Source of the DNA: Tamarix chinensis
Lineage: Eukaryota; Streptophyta; Magnoliopsida; Caryophyllales; Tamaricaceae
DNA length: 64,000 bases
NCBI GenBank assembly: GCA_030549775.1
Contig: CM060177.1
Span: 93,988,236-94,052,235 of the forward strand
Direction of reading: 5' to 3'
Part shown: piece after piece, positions 26,086 through 37,211 of the stretch
How the letters are laid out: each line of letters starts with the position of its first letter
Numbering within the stretch: position 1 is the first letter of the stretch
Position numbers and translations under genes: made by a program
Notes under the pieces: model-generated
What the model was told of the DNA's origin: nothing
Seen by the model: the letters and a program-made list of their open reading frames with translations, nothing else
Database searches by the model: none

Positions 26086-26593
26086 TAGGGATGTAAACGG
26101 GGCGGGTATTACCCGAAACCCGACGGATTTTATCCGGCGGATACTTAAACGGATATGGATAAACGGATATGGATACGGATATGGAGGATAGAAAAAAAAT
26201 ACCCGTCGGGTTCGGGTACGGATACGGGTATGCGATATCCATATCCGTACCCGTAACCATACCCGTATCCATATCCGTACCCGTTTACCCGATATATAAT
26301 TACCCTTTTACCCTTAATTTTAAAATAAATATAGTATAAATTAAGGTTAAAATTGTCATTTGGCTTAACTATAAATGGGTTTATCCGTCGGGTAATGGAT
26401 TTATCCGTTGGATAATATTCATTAACGGGTAAACGGATAATCCGTCGGGTAATGGATATCCAACGGATACGGATACGGATATGTCAACGGATATCCGTTC
26501 GGGTACGGGTACGGATTCGGGTACGGATTTTCTTATCGGGTACGGATATGGGTATGGTATACCCGACCCGAACCCGCCCCGTTTACATCCCTA
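26086..26593. mobile_element. hAT-type MITE nested in the gypsy element
   Basis: A 508-bp insertion begins TAGGGATGTAAACGGGGCGG and ends with its inverse, CCGCCCCGTTTACATCCCTA. It is flanked by 8-bp duplications TCCATGGG (26078-26085 and 26594-26601), the hAT signature. The arms are packed with permuted GGATACGGATA / TATCCGTATCC words, allowing long self-pairing; the core is AT-rich. No coding is present. Removing it with one duplication rejoins the gypsy frame across the PPW/EMYF junction, which proves later insertion. Confidence 0.95.
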
Positions 26594-26601
26594 TCCATGG
26601 G

Positions 26602-28347
26602 AAATGTACTTTGAGGGTGCTACACGAAGAGACGGTGCTAGAGCAGGGGTGGTGTTCATGTCCCTCAAAGGCATGTGCTTATATATTCATTTGTGCTCAC
26701 AGAGTTATGCTCTAATAACATGGTAGAGTATCAAGCACTGATCATAGGGCTTGAGATGGCACTGGAGATGGAAATCAAGGATTCTAAATGTCTATGGAGA
26801 TTCAAATCTAGTAATAAAGCAGCTCGTAGAGGAGTATGATGTGAAGAAAGAGGATTTAATTCCCTACCACAAGTACGCTACACATCTGCTTGGAAAATTT
26901 CATGAAGTGAAGCTGGAACACATAAGAAGAGGATCAAACAAGATTGCAGATGTACTTGCAAACTTGGCAGCGACAATAGCATTAGGGGTTGACGAAACAA
27001 CAACAGTGCTAGTATGTAGTCAGTGGGTCGTACCATCCATCCATGATGAGGAGGAGGACGTATCAAACTTAGTCTATGTCTATGAGGTGGACCTCGAAGA
27101 CTGGCGACAACCACTTATAGAGTATTTGGAATATGGTAGGTTACCAAATGATCTTCGACATCGAATGGAAATTCGACGAAGAGCGGTGCGATTCTACTTT
27201 TACAATAACACACTTTACCGTCGTAATGCAAATGGACTCCTACTTCCATGTTTGGGAGAAAGAGAAGCAAAGGAAGTCATGGAGGAAGCTCATGCAGGGG
27301 TTTGCGGAGCTCATCAATCTGGGCCTAAGCTATATGATAGAATTAAGCGTCTCGGCTATTATTGGCCGACAATGGTACAAGACTGTATGGATTATGCAAA
27401 GAGGTGCAAGCCATGCCAGTTTCACGCAAATTTCATTCATCAACCACCAGAGCCATTGCATCCTACAGTAGCATCATGGCCATTTGAAGCATGGGGTCTT
27501 GACGTCGTTGGTCCGTTCACACCAAAATCTTCAAGTGGAAAAGCATACATCTTAGCTACGACAGATTACTTTTCCAAGTGGGCTGAAGCTGTGGCTTTAA
27601 AAGAGGTGAAGAAGGAGAATGTGGTTGAATTCATCCGAACTCACATCATCTATCGGTTTGGAGTTCCTCGGTACATCTTGACAGATAATGGGAAGCCCTT
27701 TGTCAATCAACTGGTGACCAAGTTATGCCATAAATTTGAATTCACACAGAGGACATCTTCCATGTACTATGCTCAAGCAAATGGTCAAGCGAAAGCTTTC
27801 AACAAAACATTATGTACACTTCTAAAGAAAGTAGTGTCGAAGAACAAGCGAGATTGGCATGAGAGAATGGGAGAAGCATTATGGGCATATCGGACAACTC
27901 GACGAAACTCCACTGAAGCCACTCCATATTTCTTAGTCTATGGAGTTGAAGCAGTGCTCCCGATCGAGATTCAGATTCCATCACTCCGAATTGCTATTCA
28001 TGAAGGACTGGCGGAGGATCAGAATGCCCAACTTGTCTCGCTGAATTGGAAGCACTTGACGAACGACGATTACAAGCGCAACAAAACCTTGAATGCCATC
28101 AAGCTCGGATGACTAGAGCTTTCAACAAGAAAGTGCGCCCGAGATCATTTCAAGTGGGTGACATGGTGCTTGCAATCCGAAGACCCATCATTCTTAGTCA
28201 CCGCACAGGTGGAAAGTTTGCTGCAAAATGGGATTGTTCATATTTGTCCAAGAAGTCTACACCAATGGTGCTTACAACATAGTAGCTGGCGATGGATTAA
28301 GAGTTGGCCCTATCAACGGTAAGTTCCTCAAGCGTTACTACCCATAG
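26602..28347 (+). pseudogene. Second RNase H and integrase of the gypsy element, DDE Glu lost
   Basis: An archaeal-type RNase H follows the MITE: EMYFEGATRRDGARAGVVF, EYQALIIGLEMALE (frameshifted), VYGDSNLVIKQLVEEY and the HIRRGSNKIADVLANLAA end. The integrase has its zinc domain (AHQSGPKLYDRIK ... CKPCQFHA), then the core with the first Asp in GLDVVGPF and the second in LTDNGKPF. The third residue should be Glu in NGQAEAF but reads NGQAKAF (Lys codon at 27792-27794). Frameshifts occur near 26700, 26780, 28040 and 28245. The end, GPINGKFLKRYYP, precedes TAG at 28345-28347. Confidence 0.9.
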
Positions 28348-28352
28348 AAATT

Positions 28353-28615
28353 CCACTGTAATACTCCTGGCCCACAAGAGTATAAACTGTAAACGGAAAA
28401 ATCATAAAATAAAGAACTTCCACTGTAATACTCCTGGCCCGCAAGAGTATAAACTGTGAACGGCAAAATCATAAAATAAAGAACTTCCACTGTAATACTC
28501 CTAGCCCGCAAGAGTATAAACTGTGAACAGAGAAATCATAAAATAAAGATCTTCAATGTAATACACTTGGCCCGCAAGAGTATAAACTATGGACGACAAA
28601 TAAATAAAAAAAGTA
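28353..28615 (+). repeat. Tandem repeat, about 80 bp, in the gypsy 3' region
   Basis: Four imperfect copies of a unit containing CCACTGTAATACTCCTGGCC and AAGAGTATAAACTGTGAACG lie directly after the integrase stop. Internal non-coding arrays between pol and the 3' LTR are a known trait of Tat-type elements. Confidence 0.85.
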
Positions 28616-29190
28616 AAAACAGCCGAAGCCGAATCCGGTTCAAAAAATGATGGCTGTTGAAGAAGAGAAGCGGTTGAACGGGGTTCGACAGCTGTAAAAA
28701 CAGCCGAAATCCGAATCCGTTTCAAAAGATGCTAGCCGTAGACGAATAGAAGCGATTGAACGGGGTTCGATAGCTGTAAAAACAACCGGAAGCCGAATCC
28801 GGTTCAAAAGATGCTGGCCGTTGACAAAGAGAAGCGGTTGAACGGGATTCGACAGCTATAAAAAAGCCGGAAGCCGAATTTGGTTCAAAAGATGCTGGCC
28901 GTTGACGAAGAGAAGAGGTTGAACGGGATTTGACAACTGTAAAAACAGCCGAAAGCCGAATCCGGTTCAAAAGATGCTGACCGTTGACGAAAAGAAGCAG
29001 TTGAACGGGATTCGACAGTTGTAAAAACAGCCGAAGCCGAATCCGGTTCAAAAGATGCTAGCTGTTGACGAAGAGAAGCGGTTGAACGGGGTTCGACAAC
29101 TGTAAAAAACAGTCGGAAGCCAAATCCGGTTCAAAAGATGATGGCCATTGATGAAGAGAAGCGGTTGAACGGGGTTCGACAGCTGTATAT
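28616..29190 (+). repeat. Second tandem repeat, about 82 bp, in the gypsy 3' region
   Basis: Seven imperfect copies of a unit containing AAAACAGCCGAAGCCGAATC, GGTTCAAAAGATG, a GAAGAGAAGCGGTTGAACGG word and GGTTCGACAGCTG are seen, with starts spaced by 80-84 bases. The array ends in a short (AT)n and a purine-rich stretch (29205-29280). Confidence 0.88.
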
Positions 29191-29804
29191 ATATATATAT
29201 AATAATAAAAAGAAGAAGAAGAAAAAAAAAGAAAAGAAGAGAAAAAAAAGAAGAGAAAAGAAAAAAAAAAGAAAAGAGAGAAGCTTTATAAGTGATGAAA
29301 CAAATTAGTAAGGAGTTACGCAGAAAAGAATTACCAAAGGTATGTTGATGACGAATTAGTCGTACAGAAGTAAAGCAAGAGACCGCCAAATAAATTGAAA
29401 AGTCTTTGGTTTTCTCGGTGGGGCGAGATTAATTTTGGTTGCCAAGTTATTGTGTTTACCTGGGCGACTCGTATATTTATAATTGGATTAGTTGGCTGTA
29501 AATCTTTAAGGATAGAATCGCCGGTTAAAAGATAAGCTTTTGTGATAAGATTAAAGGCACAAAACTCCCAAAAGATAGTAATCCAATTAGGAAAATATCT
29601 TTTGCATAAATCTCTAGATATGTTTCACCATCAAGATATTAACCGCGGATAAGATTTTTTTTAACTCTAGTAAAATTTTAGTATTTCAGTTAAAAATTAA
29701 ATCTTCAAAAAAAAAGGTATCCAAGTTCATATTTTGGATAAATTCCAACCAAGTACTACAAGTCACAGTCAAATGGTCATTTAAATTTACCAAGCCAGTG
29801 ACTT

Positions 29805-29818
29805 GTAGTGGGGGCATT
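29805..29818 (+). promoter_or_regulatory. Polypurine tract of the gypsy element
   Basis: GTAGTGGGGGCATT lies immediately before the 3' LTR start TGTTGACACC. This G-rich form next to the LTR is the expected plus-strand primer. Confidence 0.75.
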
Positions 29819-30715
29819 TGTTGACACCGGAAAAATATATAACAACAAGAAAAATAATATTTGATTGTTATATGGTCAATCAACCTAAATTGGGGATAAT
29901 TAAATATTCCTAAAAATTATTCGGGATTTATATGTTAAAATAAAATATTTTAATTGTTTACGTCCCGTTCATATTTTATTAAATTGGGCCAAAATATTTC
30001 AATTGGGCTTAGTTTAATTATATGGGTCTAATTTATTTCACAAAGGGCTACGAGTTCGTAAAATTAAGTTAAATGAAACATGACTTTTAAGTCTAAAACG
30101 CAAGACGGACCCAAGCCCAAAAGCCAAGGAGGTCATTTTCTCTATAAATAGAGGGCACCCCTCCTCATTGAAGACACACTGAAGTCCCGAGATCAAAAGC
30201 TTATAGAGAGAATGCTCCCAAGCACTCTAAAGCTAAAGAACGAAGACTCGAAGAACGAAGACCGAAGAACGAAGATCCGAAGATTGAAGAAGTAAGATCC
30301 AAGGATCGAAGAACGAAGATCCGAAGATTGAAGAAGTAAGATCCAAGGATCAAAGAACGAAGCTTTCTAGATCGTCAAAGTCGAAACGTTGAAGCGTTGT
30401 AACTTCAACATCATTAAACCTGTTCGAAGGGATCAAGCACCACCAAATCGTGCCCTCTTTACCAGGCAAATTAAATTTCCATCAACAGGTTTGGATCAAG
30501 CTCATTAAACTCAAGACGAGCCCCGAACAAGTTGAGCCCAAAATTCAACATCGTAAATCACAACGCCATCAATTGTCTAGGAGATTGAATCAGAGGATCT
30601 AAATCTTGTACCGGATTTATACAGAGATTGTACCTACATTCGATCCGATAATTAATAATCAATAAAAGTATATTTGTTCTTCAATTTTCTATTACCAGAA
30701 AATTTGTCGTTAACA
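29819..30715 (+). repeat. 3' LTR of the gypsy element
   Basis: The 897-bp LTR matches the 5' copy. It carries one extra tandem copy of a GAACGAAGATCCGAAGATTG-type unit (about 42 bp, near 30265-30355), which explains the 40-bp length difference. The TATA box is at 30143-30150. Confidence 0.95.
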
Positions 30716-30720
30716 CTAGG

Positions 30721-31509
30721 ATTTGGATCAGGATTGTTATATGCTGGTAATCAGATTGTAATTACAGGAACCTTCTTGATGAGAAGCTAATGGAAACAAA
30801 TGAATCGAATGACAAAACCCAGAAAATGAAAAGACTACAGGAATGAAGAAAAGTAATGAAAGAATGAGAATCTTGTATTGTATTACTGAAAGAATAATCC
30901 TTCCATCTAAGCACCATACAAACCCAGAATTCATCTCTGACTTTGCTAACAACGGAAACCACTATGACCATATATGTCATGATTAACAATATCATCTTAT
31001 ATAGGTATTCATAGGCTAATCCCAATGGTTATTAATTAATCTTTTTAACTAACTTAACTAGATGTTATATGACAAGTATAATAGCTTTCTATAAACTCCT
31101 AACAACATAGTTAGTTAATCCTATGTAACAGTAAGTCACTCTAACTCACTTAATAAATGTGGTAAAACCAGCTAGCATTATAACTATAGACCGTATATAA
31201 TAATATAAGAAATAGTGATAATATATATCTGCGAGAAGTTATATATCCCATTGAGCGCATCACATAATACTAATGATGTGGTGAGCCTTGGAAGACGAGG
31301 AGTATTTTTTTTTTCTTTTTCTCTTTTTTTTTTGTAAGATTAAATGAATGGCTAGACAAACAGTATCATAAACAAAAAATTTCTTTTTATTAACTTGTAT
31401 CGTTGGGCCATAGATAGCCATTACTAGATCCCAAAACAATAGGTTTGTCTTAGACGACATTACTGGATAACCCAAGTTTCCATAACACCGAGAGCAAGCT
31501 AAAAATAGA
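30721..31509. other. Intergenic DNA between the gypsy element and the cysteine-rich gene
   Basis: No gene is supported. The 30850-31100 stretch (CTGAAAGAATAATCC and ATATAGGTATTCATAGGC) looks like old LTR-derived sequence, but no borders are visible. T-rich and A-rich runs occur at 31300-31340. Confidence 0.35.
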
Positions 31510-32012
31510 TCAGAGATTGCCCGGACATTTAGGCCCAGGTCCGGGAGGACAAGGTGCGCCGTCCTTGAAGTAGCATCTACATTCCCACGCTGGAGTACCG
31601 CCATCCGGACCATTACAACCTGCTACGATTCTGCCCACACCTCGATAACAACCTTCACATGATCTTGCACATGCAATTCTGTCAGGGCATCCTCCCGGAC
31701 TGGATGATAAATACCTGCATGTATCCTTTGACGCTGCTATTTCAATCGCTGAAACCAAATCAAGTAAATCCCATAATTAAAAATTAACATGGAGTTAGAA
31801 CACCACTCATACTACTAATAGATAGTACGGCCTAATTGAGAGAGAGAGAGAGATCATAGGATTATAGTCATAATAAGCGCTAGACCTGGGCATAGTAATT
31901 TGCTAAATTTACAAACAATTAACTGATAAAATATATAAATTACGAAACCTGAAAGTAGGGCGAGAGCAAATGTGAGAAAGTGAAGCGAGACTTGACTTAT
32001 TTTTTGAGCCAT
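31510..32012 (-). CDS. Secreted ten-cysteine defensin-like peptide
   Basis: Two exons, 31949-32012 and 31510-31748, with a 200-bp GT-AG intron, join in frame to 303 nt (100 residues). Exon 1 codes a signal peptide (MAQKISQVSLHFLTFALALLS). The intron sits right after it, the usual layout for plant cysteine-rich secreted peptide genes. The mature part has ten Cys, spaced C-x9-C-x5-C-x3-C-x2-C-x8-C-x11-C-x1-C-x7-C-x7-C, with the CRC pair in WECRCYF and a Pro/Gly-rich tail ending KCPGNL. Defensin-like (DEFL/LCR) is my best guess. Potato-II or other inhibitor families fit less well. A TAAATAG-type TATA element lies about 125 bases upstream (32132-32141). Function, possibly defence or reproductive signalling, is inference. 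Confidence 0.78.
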
Positions 32013-33039
32013 CTCCGTTTAATTAAAACCGAAAGGTAACTGACTAACAGATGCTGATCACAACGTTCTTCGACCTGAATAGTGGATGCGCTTATGAAAG
32101 TGCATGCAGATGCAGTACGTCTCCAATTCCTCTATTTATTATCCTAACTAGTTGGATATCGTTGTTACGAAAACCTTTGTAGTAGCATTAAATTCCTCGG
32201 ATTTTTCACCTCCGTATAGAAATCCTTTTTTTACTATAAATGCTCGTTATTAATGAGGATATTCAATTAATGTAATTGAATGCTGTGACTGTGACTCTGG
32301 TATAGCTATATTGTTCACTTATGTACACCTTCTTAAATGGTGTATATTTGGATAAGCGTTTTAAATTCAAACGTTTATTTTTTGATTGCAAAACTTTTAA
32401 AAATTTTATTATTTTTAATAAAGTTTATTTTTTACAAAATAAGGTAGTCAGTAATTAAGAATCAACCGGACGATGATAGGAATAACAAATTACACCTTCC
32501 GAATGTAAAAAAAAAAAAAAAGGCATTTCTAAATATTTCACATTTTATTTGGAGTAGATGAAACTGATTTTAATTCATCGATTATACGCTTTACATTTTT
32601 AGTTTTCCAAGTGGAGAAAAAGAATATAGTATAACTAATATGCCTTATAAAAAAAAAAGAAAAAGAAAGATAAAGGGTTAAACAAGAAAATTATGTTTTA
32701 ACTTTAATGATATTATTATTTTAATTCATACAAAATATAATTATGCCTTAAGTATATATTCGGTTACTTTTGATTGATATTCGCCTATTAAACCTAAATG
32801 AATTCCTTTTTGTGTATATTTTTTTTTTCTTTTTTTACTTTTTATTTCATTTTACTTTTATGTCACGGTACTCAAAATTTTGAATATAGCCCATCATAAG
32901 TAACAAATCAATTAAAAAGTTTTAAATTTGGTAAGGCAATTATCGCAACATCGACAAATCATATAGCATCAGTCAACTGGTAGATTCTTACGAATACAAA
33001 TTCAGAAACATATCACATCTTTTTTTAAATTTAAGTGTA
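32013..33039. other. AT-rich intergenic DNA upstream of the cysteine-rich gene
   Basis: It holds the probable promoter of the minus-strand peptide gene at its left end. Otherwise only A/T homopolymers (32505-32520, 32818-32835) are seen. Confidence 0.4.
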
Positions 33040-34560
33040 TGTATTATTAGTAGCCATCATTAAGTTTGTTAGAACAATAACGGAGTTTGCTGGAAATATA
33101 CTCATGTTGTCCAGAATATTTAAATGTTTTGGTAGTGTATATCTTTATCTAAAAGTACTATATTTATTATTTATCTACATACAGCAGTATGCTTTTTCAT
33201 CTATATTAGTAGTAAATATCTTTATGTTGTGTATGTATTAAACTTATGTGTACGTACAATACTTTGACTGGCTCAATGTGAAGATATAGTTCACTACAAT
33301 GACACTTGTTAGGGCTGTGCAAAACCGGATATCCGTATCCGGTCGGATTTTTTTTTCGGATATCCGATCCGATCGGATATTTAGTAACCTATATCCGTAT
33401 CCGTATCCATTAATAGCGGATATCCGAATAGTCGGATATCCGAAAAATCGGATACGGATATCGGATATATCCGGTATATCCAATTATCCGAAAAATATTT
33501 ATTTTTCAACAAAAAAGACTTGTTTATGACCGGATATCCGAAAATTTGATAATTTAAATTCGGATATCCGGTATCCGATATCCAAACATCCGTATTGAAA
33601 TATCCATATGTGGATATTTTAATCTACTAGAATTAAATTAAAATAAATTCTAAAAATCCAAATTTCATAACAAATACAACAAATCAATAATAATCCAAAT
33701 ATCTGCATTGAAATATCCAAATGTGGATATTTTAACCTGGTAGAATTAAATTAAAATAAATTCTAAAAATTCAAAGTCCATAACAAATACAACAAATCAA
33801 TAATAATCCAAAGTCCAAAGTCCATAACGCAAATACAACAATAATCTAAAGTCCATAAATTCATAATTTTTGGGTTAAATAATTATATATATAATTTATT
33901 TAATCAAAAAATATTTATATATTTTATGTTTAAAAAATATTTTTGTTATATACCGGATATTTTAATCGGATCGGATAATCCGGAAAAATATCGGATCGGA
34001 TATCCGCTCCGAAAATTTTTAATTTTGATCGGATCGGATATCCGCTCCGGTTTTTAAAACCCGGATAGGATATCCTAAAACTCGGATCGGATTTTTTAAA
34101 TATCGGATCGGATTTTCGGATTACGGATTTTTTGCACAGCCCTAACACTTGTATTATTCTTTATACAATACTTAGCTTGCCTGTCTTTCGTTTTTTTTAA
34201 GAGAACTATAGCCACTAGCTAGCTAGCTAGTAGAAACTTAGATATTTGGCAACAAGTTTTAGCAATAACAAACAATTGTTGCCATGAAAAGTATTATTTG
34301 CCACAATTTTTATTCCCGTTAATAAAGCTAAATTAAAATTTAAATATTTTTAGTAACCACCGTTACGTTTGTTAAAACAATAAGATATACTATATATTGA
34401 CCTACACATAACAGTATCCTTATTCATCTATATTAGTAAATAATAATTATGTTGTCTAGAATATTTGAATATTTTTGGTAATATATATATATATATATAT
34501 ACTATGTTTAGCTACATATAGGAGTATCCTTATTCATCTATACCAGTAAATAATTTTTTG
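33040..34560 (+). repeat. Three degenerate direct repeats split by a MITE
   Basis: The words AGTATCCTTATTCATCTATATTAGTAAAT and GTTGTCCAGAATATTTAAATG-like recur at about 33100-33220, 34340-34460 and 34455-34555, so a unit of roughly 100-200 bases is repeated. The hAT MITE lies between the first and second copies. The identity of the unit is unknown. Confidence 0.5.
33310..34144. mobile_element. hAT-type MITE
   Basis: An 835-bp insertion begins TAGGGCTGTGCAAAACCGGA and ends TTTTTTGCACAGCCCTA. It is flanked by 8-bp duplications ACACTTGT (33302-33309 and 34145-34152). The arms are full of GGATATCCG words and the core holds an internal direct duplication around AAATATCCA(A/T)ATGTGGATATTTTAA (33596 and 33711). 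Non-coding. It belongs to the same broad class as the MITE at 26086 but differs in sequence. Confidence 0.94.
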
Positions 34561-34849
34561 TCCGTTTATTGTCATTATAATAGCATCTTAAGATATTATT
34601 TATACGATTCTATGTTGCCCTATTACCGTTATATATTTAGGGAAGTATTTTTATCTGTATGTTGTACTGTGGTATCTTTATTTTGTGTTGTCTGTAATAT
34701 TATCATTGGATAAAGGAAATGGAAATAGCTCCCAATTAAAAGGCTCCATAAATGATGATGTGACACAATATCTAATTTCATAACGCATTTCTGTTTGTCT
34801 GTCTGTATGTGTATATATGTATGTATACATCGAGCTTTCATCTACCGTA

Positions 34850-35135
34850 GCTTGACAGAATGATGATGCAGTAGTCCCAGGGGTGATGGCCTGTCGAATT
34901 TGAAGGCTGCAGTGATGGAATTCATGAGTCTAATATGATTTTGGAGCCCCGTGAGTGGCGGTTTTCATTTTCAGAAACTATTTGGCCTAGGGTAGCTTAA
35001 GTGTTTGTAGTTGGGGTGATATCCAACACCACTAGAAGGTGGGAGATATTACTCTTACTCTGTAAGCTGATATTGTTGTACTTGCTATCAGTTCAATAAT
35101 AAAGCTCTCCTTTACCTATTAAAAAAAATATTTGC
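34850..35135 (+). mobile_element. Probable LINE 3'-end fragment
   Basis: GTTGTACTTGCTATCAGTTC, AATAATAAAGCTCTCCTTTACC and then an A-run resemble the 3' untranslated end of plant L1-type LINEs. The upstream part (GGAGCCCCGTGAGTGGCGG) is non-coding. No target duplication was found, so this is tentative. Confidence 0.45.
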
Positions 35136-35225
35136 TAATAACCAATTGTGTAGTCATTACTCCTTCCGTAGGTGAAACAGTGATGAAAGCATGCCATTTT
35201 AGATATAAATTCTTGAATCAAGTAT

Positions 35226-35271
35226 GTATTTGTTTGGTATGGTAATAATTGAAGTAAAAGAATTATCTCTT

Positions 35272-35303
<32 letters not shown>

Positions 35304-35460
35304 TCTATTTAAAATATAAAAAAATACTTATTTTAGATCTTTATTTGATGCAAATTAAATATTTTATAAAAAAAATATTTTTATTACTAATAAATACTTG
35401 ATATAAAAGACACGGAATAAAAGAAATTTTTTATTAATACTATTAGTCTATTACCTCCAC
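35226..35460. mobile_element. Decayed relative of the Tourist-like MITE
   Basis: The left end ATTTGTTTGGTATGGTAATA and the interior (TACTTATTTTAGATCTTTATTTGATGCAAATT, AATACTTGATATAAAAGACAC) match the MITE at 10837-11073 with many differences. The right inverted end is lost. An (AT)n tract is inserted at 35278-35302. Confidence 0.6.
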
Positions 35461-37211
35461 TAGGCACATTTTGCCGATCCTCTCGTAAAATTACATATCT
35501 ATTATCTTGGTTGAAAAAAAAAATCAACTTCGCGCATGTAGCTAGGTCTACCATTCTTGTAGCTGAAAAAAATTTACTTACCTTGGCGACGTGAGGTGAG
35601 AGCCAGTGTTGCATGGGGACAACGGGGACGGAACGAAATGCGGAAACGTCATTTCTTAAAAATATAGGAAACGGAAACGGCAGAAAAAGTTAAAAAATTT
35701 ATATATATATATAGTAGATTAAATTTACTAAAATTAAGAGAGAAAAATAAAAAATTTCTAAAATTATTACTTATATTAGTTAATTTTAATTATTAATAAT
35801 TATTTTTTAATAAAAAATTAATTAATTAATAATATTTTAATAAAAATTTTGACCCCGAAACATTTCTGATCCGGTACGTTTTCGAGACGGAGGACGGCCG
35901 TGCAACTGGTGAGAGCTAGGGGAAGAAGGTGAAAGGTGAGACAAAAAAGAGAGTCGAAGACACTTTGAGAGTTTTTGAGAGAGTGATCTATCGGTCAAAT
36001 GTAAAATATAGGGGAGGGGTAGAATTATAAAAAAAAATTATTTTCTATATAGTAAAAAATTATTTCCTAAATAACATATATGATTTATAATAAGTTTTAA
36101 GTGAACAATTTAAATTTATTTACAATACACGCGTGTGGCTTTAGGTTTTCAATATAAAATGTTCATTATTTTTTTAAAATATATCCTCTATTATCATTAA
36201 ATATTTTTCTCTAATTTTGTATTCACTAAAACCTCTTCATTAAATATTTTATCCCTCTATTTTGCATTCTACAACACTTTAATTTTTTTTCAAATTATTT
36301 CAAATTAAATATGTCATGTAACGGAAATTCACAAAAATTATATTTCATTTCTTATCAATTATAATAACAATATATTTTCTCTTTTATTAATTATATTTAT
36401 GTGATGGCATATTATTCATTTTAAGCATCCTATTTCCTTAATTTTATCATTTTTTTATCTATATATTCAAGCTAAATGTCTGTCGTATACATTACGAAAC
36501 AGACAAAGTAACAATTATTAAGGATATATGGTTCATTTGGCTTTAATTGTAAATTTATGTGTATAAAGGTAATATGACATTTATTTTGAATCAAAATCAG
36601 TAGTATAATTTCTTAATGAAATAAAACTTTGAATATACTATAAAAAAATGACTGGCCTTATAACAAACAACCAAGCACACAAAGATGAGAAAAAAAAGGT
36701 CATAAAACTTTATTTAAATGCAAAAACATTTAAGGTTTGTTTTCATAATGATATAAATGTTTTGATTTTTTTATAAATGTATAAATATTTAGACTTTGTT
36801 GAATTTTAGGTAATTCGAATTATTTTTATTTGTCTTATTGAAAATAAAATTTAAACATTTATATCTTAATAAGAATAAAGTCTAAATTTTTGTGCCTTAT
36901 TTTTTTAAAAAACTTTTATACCTTAATAGAAATAAAGTTTAAGCATTTATGGTTTTATGAAAAAAAAATTAAAAAAAATTATGCCTTACAAAAAAATAAA
37001 TCCTAAATATTTATGCCTTTAAAACATTTTCCATGAAAATAGAGCACTTGTGAGTTATGAATATTGATGTTCAAACAAAATTTTGTGAGAAAGAACCAAG
37101 TTAGGTAATAACTTCGTAAAGTTACATCACATTCTCGCCAAAATTGGGCGGCGAGGAGAAGCTTGAGAGAGTTGTGGGATACGATGATGTTTGTATTGAA
37201 CAACCCCATTC
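35461..37211. other. AT-rich intergenic DNA
   Basis: No gene is supported. At 36690-37030 the words AAA(C/T)ATTTA and CTTTATTT recur loosely. A less AT-rich patch (35590-35990) has no recognisable content. Confidence 0.4.

Larger units (their letters stand above)
19780..30715 (+). mobile_element. Complete, non-functional Ty3/gypsy LTR retrotransposon, Tat-like
   Basis: The whole element is present: 5' LTR, primer site, gag, protease, reverse transcriptase, RNase H, a second (archaeal-type) RNase H, integrase, tandem repeats, polypurine tract and 3' LTR. It is flanked by CTAGG at 19775-19779 and 30716-30720. Protein order and the extra RNase H domain upstream of integrase point to the Tat lineage. 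The two LTRs differ at very roughly 2 percent of positions by eye, so the insertion is not ancient, yet the coding region has at least seven frameshifts or stops and two lost catalytic residues. A hAT MITE of 508 bp is nested in it. Confidence 0.95.
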
